A stretch of DNA of 6,464 nt from Deltaproteobacteria bacterium. GTDB lineage: Bacteria > Desulfobacterota > Syntrophia > Syntrophales > UBA2210. This document shows positions 5,935-6,464 of this stretch, one piece after another. Within the stretch, counting starts at the first letter, position 1. The number at the start of each line of letters is the position of its first letter. The stretch lies in contig JAUVXT010000153.1 of assembly GCA_030603465.1 (NCBI GenBank), positions 1 to 6,464 of the forward strand. The letters run 5' to 3'. The translations under genes and the position numbers were made by a program. Below the pieces are notes generated by a model. It was given only the letters and a program-made list of their open reading frames with translations, searched no databases and was not told the DNA's origin.

Positions 5935-6280
5935 ATTCCTCCACTTTGTTTATACCGTAGTTTCTTATCCTGGTTCTCAACGTTTTTCTGTCAATGCCTG
6001 AGAACTGTGCCGTTTTGTTGATCTGAAAATTAAAATAGCGGAGCGCCTTTTCGATATGTTCGCGCTCAACATCTACCAGGGTCATTTTCCCCGAGTTGGC
6101 ATCAACCGCGGGTGTCTTGGCCGCTATCAGCCCCACATCTACACTTTCCGTATTAGAGCTTCCCACGCGAGGAATTTCCTGCTCCTGAATAACCCGGAGC
6201 AATGTCGCCTGTACCTTGAGGCTTATGTTGGATATCTCATCCAGAAAGAGTGTCCCCTCGTTCGCTATCTGGAATCGGCC
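5933..6280 (-). pseudogene. Remnant of an NtrC-family sigma54-dependent activator
   Basis: The open frame runs from a GTG at 6316, but homology begins only at GRFQIANEG (6280 onward). Residues 21-27 (GTLFLDE) are the Walker B segment of the AAA+ domain, continuing through LLRVIQEQEIPRVG and VDVGLIAA (59-66). There the family continues with TN (sensor I), the FREDLYYRL block and sensor II. Instead the frame passes into a linker and the C-terminal Fis-type helix-turn-helix, VEREHIEKAL through GIDRKTLRTRIRNYG (107-121), and ends at a normal stop. Roughly 100-130 residues are missing internally. The receiver or sensor domain, Walker A and the GAFTGA loop are also missing. There is no ribosome-binding site at the GTG. 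It cannot hydrolyse ATP or remodel sigma54 polymerase. A short expressed DNA-binding protein is a remote alternative. Confidence 0.8.
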
Positions 6281-6464
6281 TGTATGCGATTCGCCGTATC
6301 GTTTCTTTCCGTTCACTCATGTAGTTGCTGTTTCCTGCCAACCCCGTAACCTGCGGATCCGAACTGCGATTCAGACAGTAGCGACTCTGCCATTGAGCAA
6401 CGATCCTTGGAGCCTTAAAGCCACGGTAACTGGTTCTTTGAGCATTTTAGCGGCTTACCTCGAA
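6281..6464. other. Unassigned sequence abutting the ntrC-like break
   Basis: No frame here encodes a recognisable domain, and the minus-strand frames are broken by stops. One minus frame entering from the right edge ends in FEVSR at the stop 6449-6447 and might be the tail of another gene. Visible structure includes the 8-bp palindrome CGGATCCG, and on the minus strand GCTCAATGGCAGAGT, which looks like a tRNA D-arm but is not followed by a complete cloverleaf. It could be part of a mobile element or a structured RNA. I do not recognise it. Confidence 0.35.

Noticed and set aside
6345..6407. A complete tRNA on the minus strand
   Set aside because: The D-arm-like part is good, but the spacing to the T-loop-like part is about seven bases short, the T-stem has two mismatches, position 58 is not A, and no acceptor stem pairs.
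6317..6413. Minus-strand frame reading CSMAESLL....FG as a frameshifted upstream part of the NtrC AAA+ domain
   Set aside because: It faintly resembles the C..LPESLLESELFG block, but no GAFTGA follows and the distance to GRF is about 26 codons where about 15 is expected. Chance similarity is more likely.
1..6464. CRISPR array or tandem repeat array
   Set aside because: No regularly spaced direct repeats were found in the noncoding stretches; the only tandem pattern is the protein-level TPR repeat.

Overview
The window reads as chromosomal DNA of an anaerobic bacterium, most plausibly a Desulfobacterota-like (syntrophic or sulfate-reducing) lineage. That guess rests on a complete four-gene 2-oxoacid:ferredoxin oxidoreductase cluster in the order D-A-B-C, an NtrC-type sigma54-activator remnant, moderate GC content, a TPR protein and a tRNA with an encoded CCA end. 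The assignment is inferred from gene content only; no phylogenetic marker is present.

Layout. 1-1115, minus strand: a GT-A fold glycosyltransferase of the glucosylglycerate/mannosylglycerate synthase type, running off the left edge. 1343-1418, minus: tRNA-Ala(CGC) with its own promoter-like sequence. 1508-2470, minus: a TPR protein with about nine repeats. 2471-2818: a divergent, AT-rich intergenic region. 2819-5814, plus: korD, a 281-base gap, then korA, korB and korC separated by 3-base gaps. 5815-5932: a convergent intergenic region with hairpins. 5933 to about 6280, minus: an NtrC-family gene that has lost its 5' half and an internal block. About 6281-6464: unrecognised sequence without a long reading frame that abuts the broken end of that gene.

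How the genes work together. KorA, KorB, KorC and KorD should form one enzyme. KorA binds the 2-oxoacid, KorB holds TPP and one [4Fe-4S] cluster, KorC completes the catalytic part, and KorD is the two-cluster ferredoxin-like subunit passing electrons to soluble ferredoxin. The enzyme interconverts 2-oxoglutarate + CoA + oxidised ferredoxin with succinyl-CoA + CO2 + reduced ferredoxin, in an oxidative or reductive TCA branch. The glycosyltransferase, tRNA and TPR gene have no evident functional link to it.

I see no clearly undescribed system. The items most worth a second look are the doubly truncated sigma54 activator and the foreign-looking DNA beside it, the korD-korA gap with a consensus TATAAT and a hairpin next to the korA ribosome-binding site, and the exact sugar chemistry of the glycosyltransferase.
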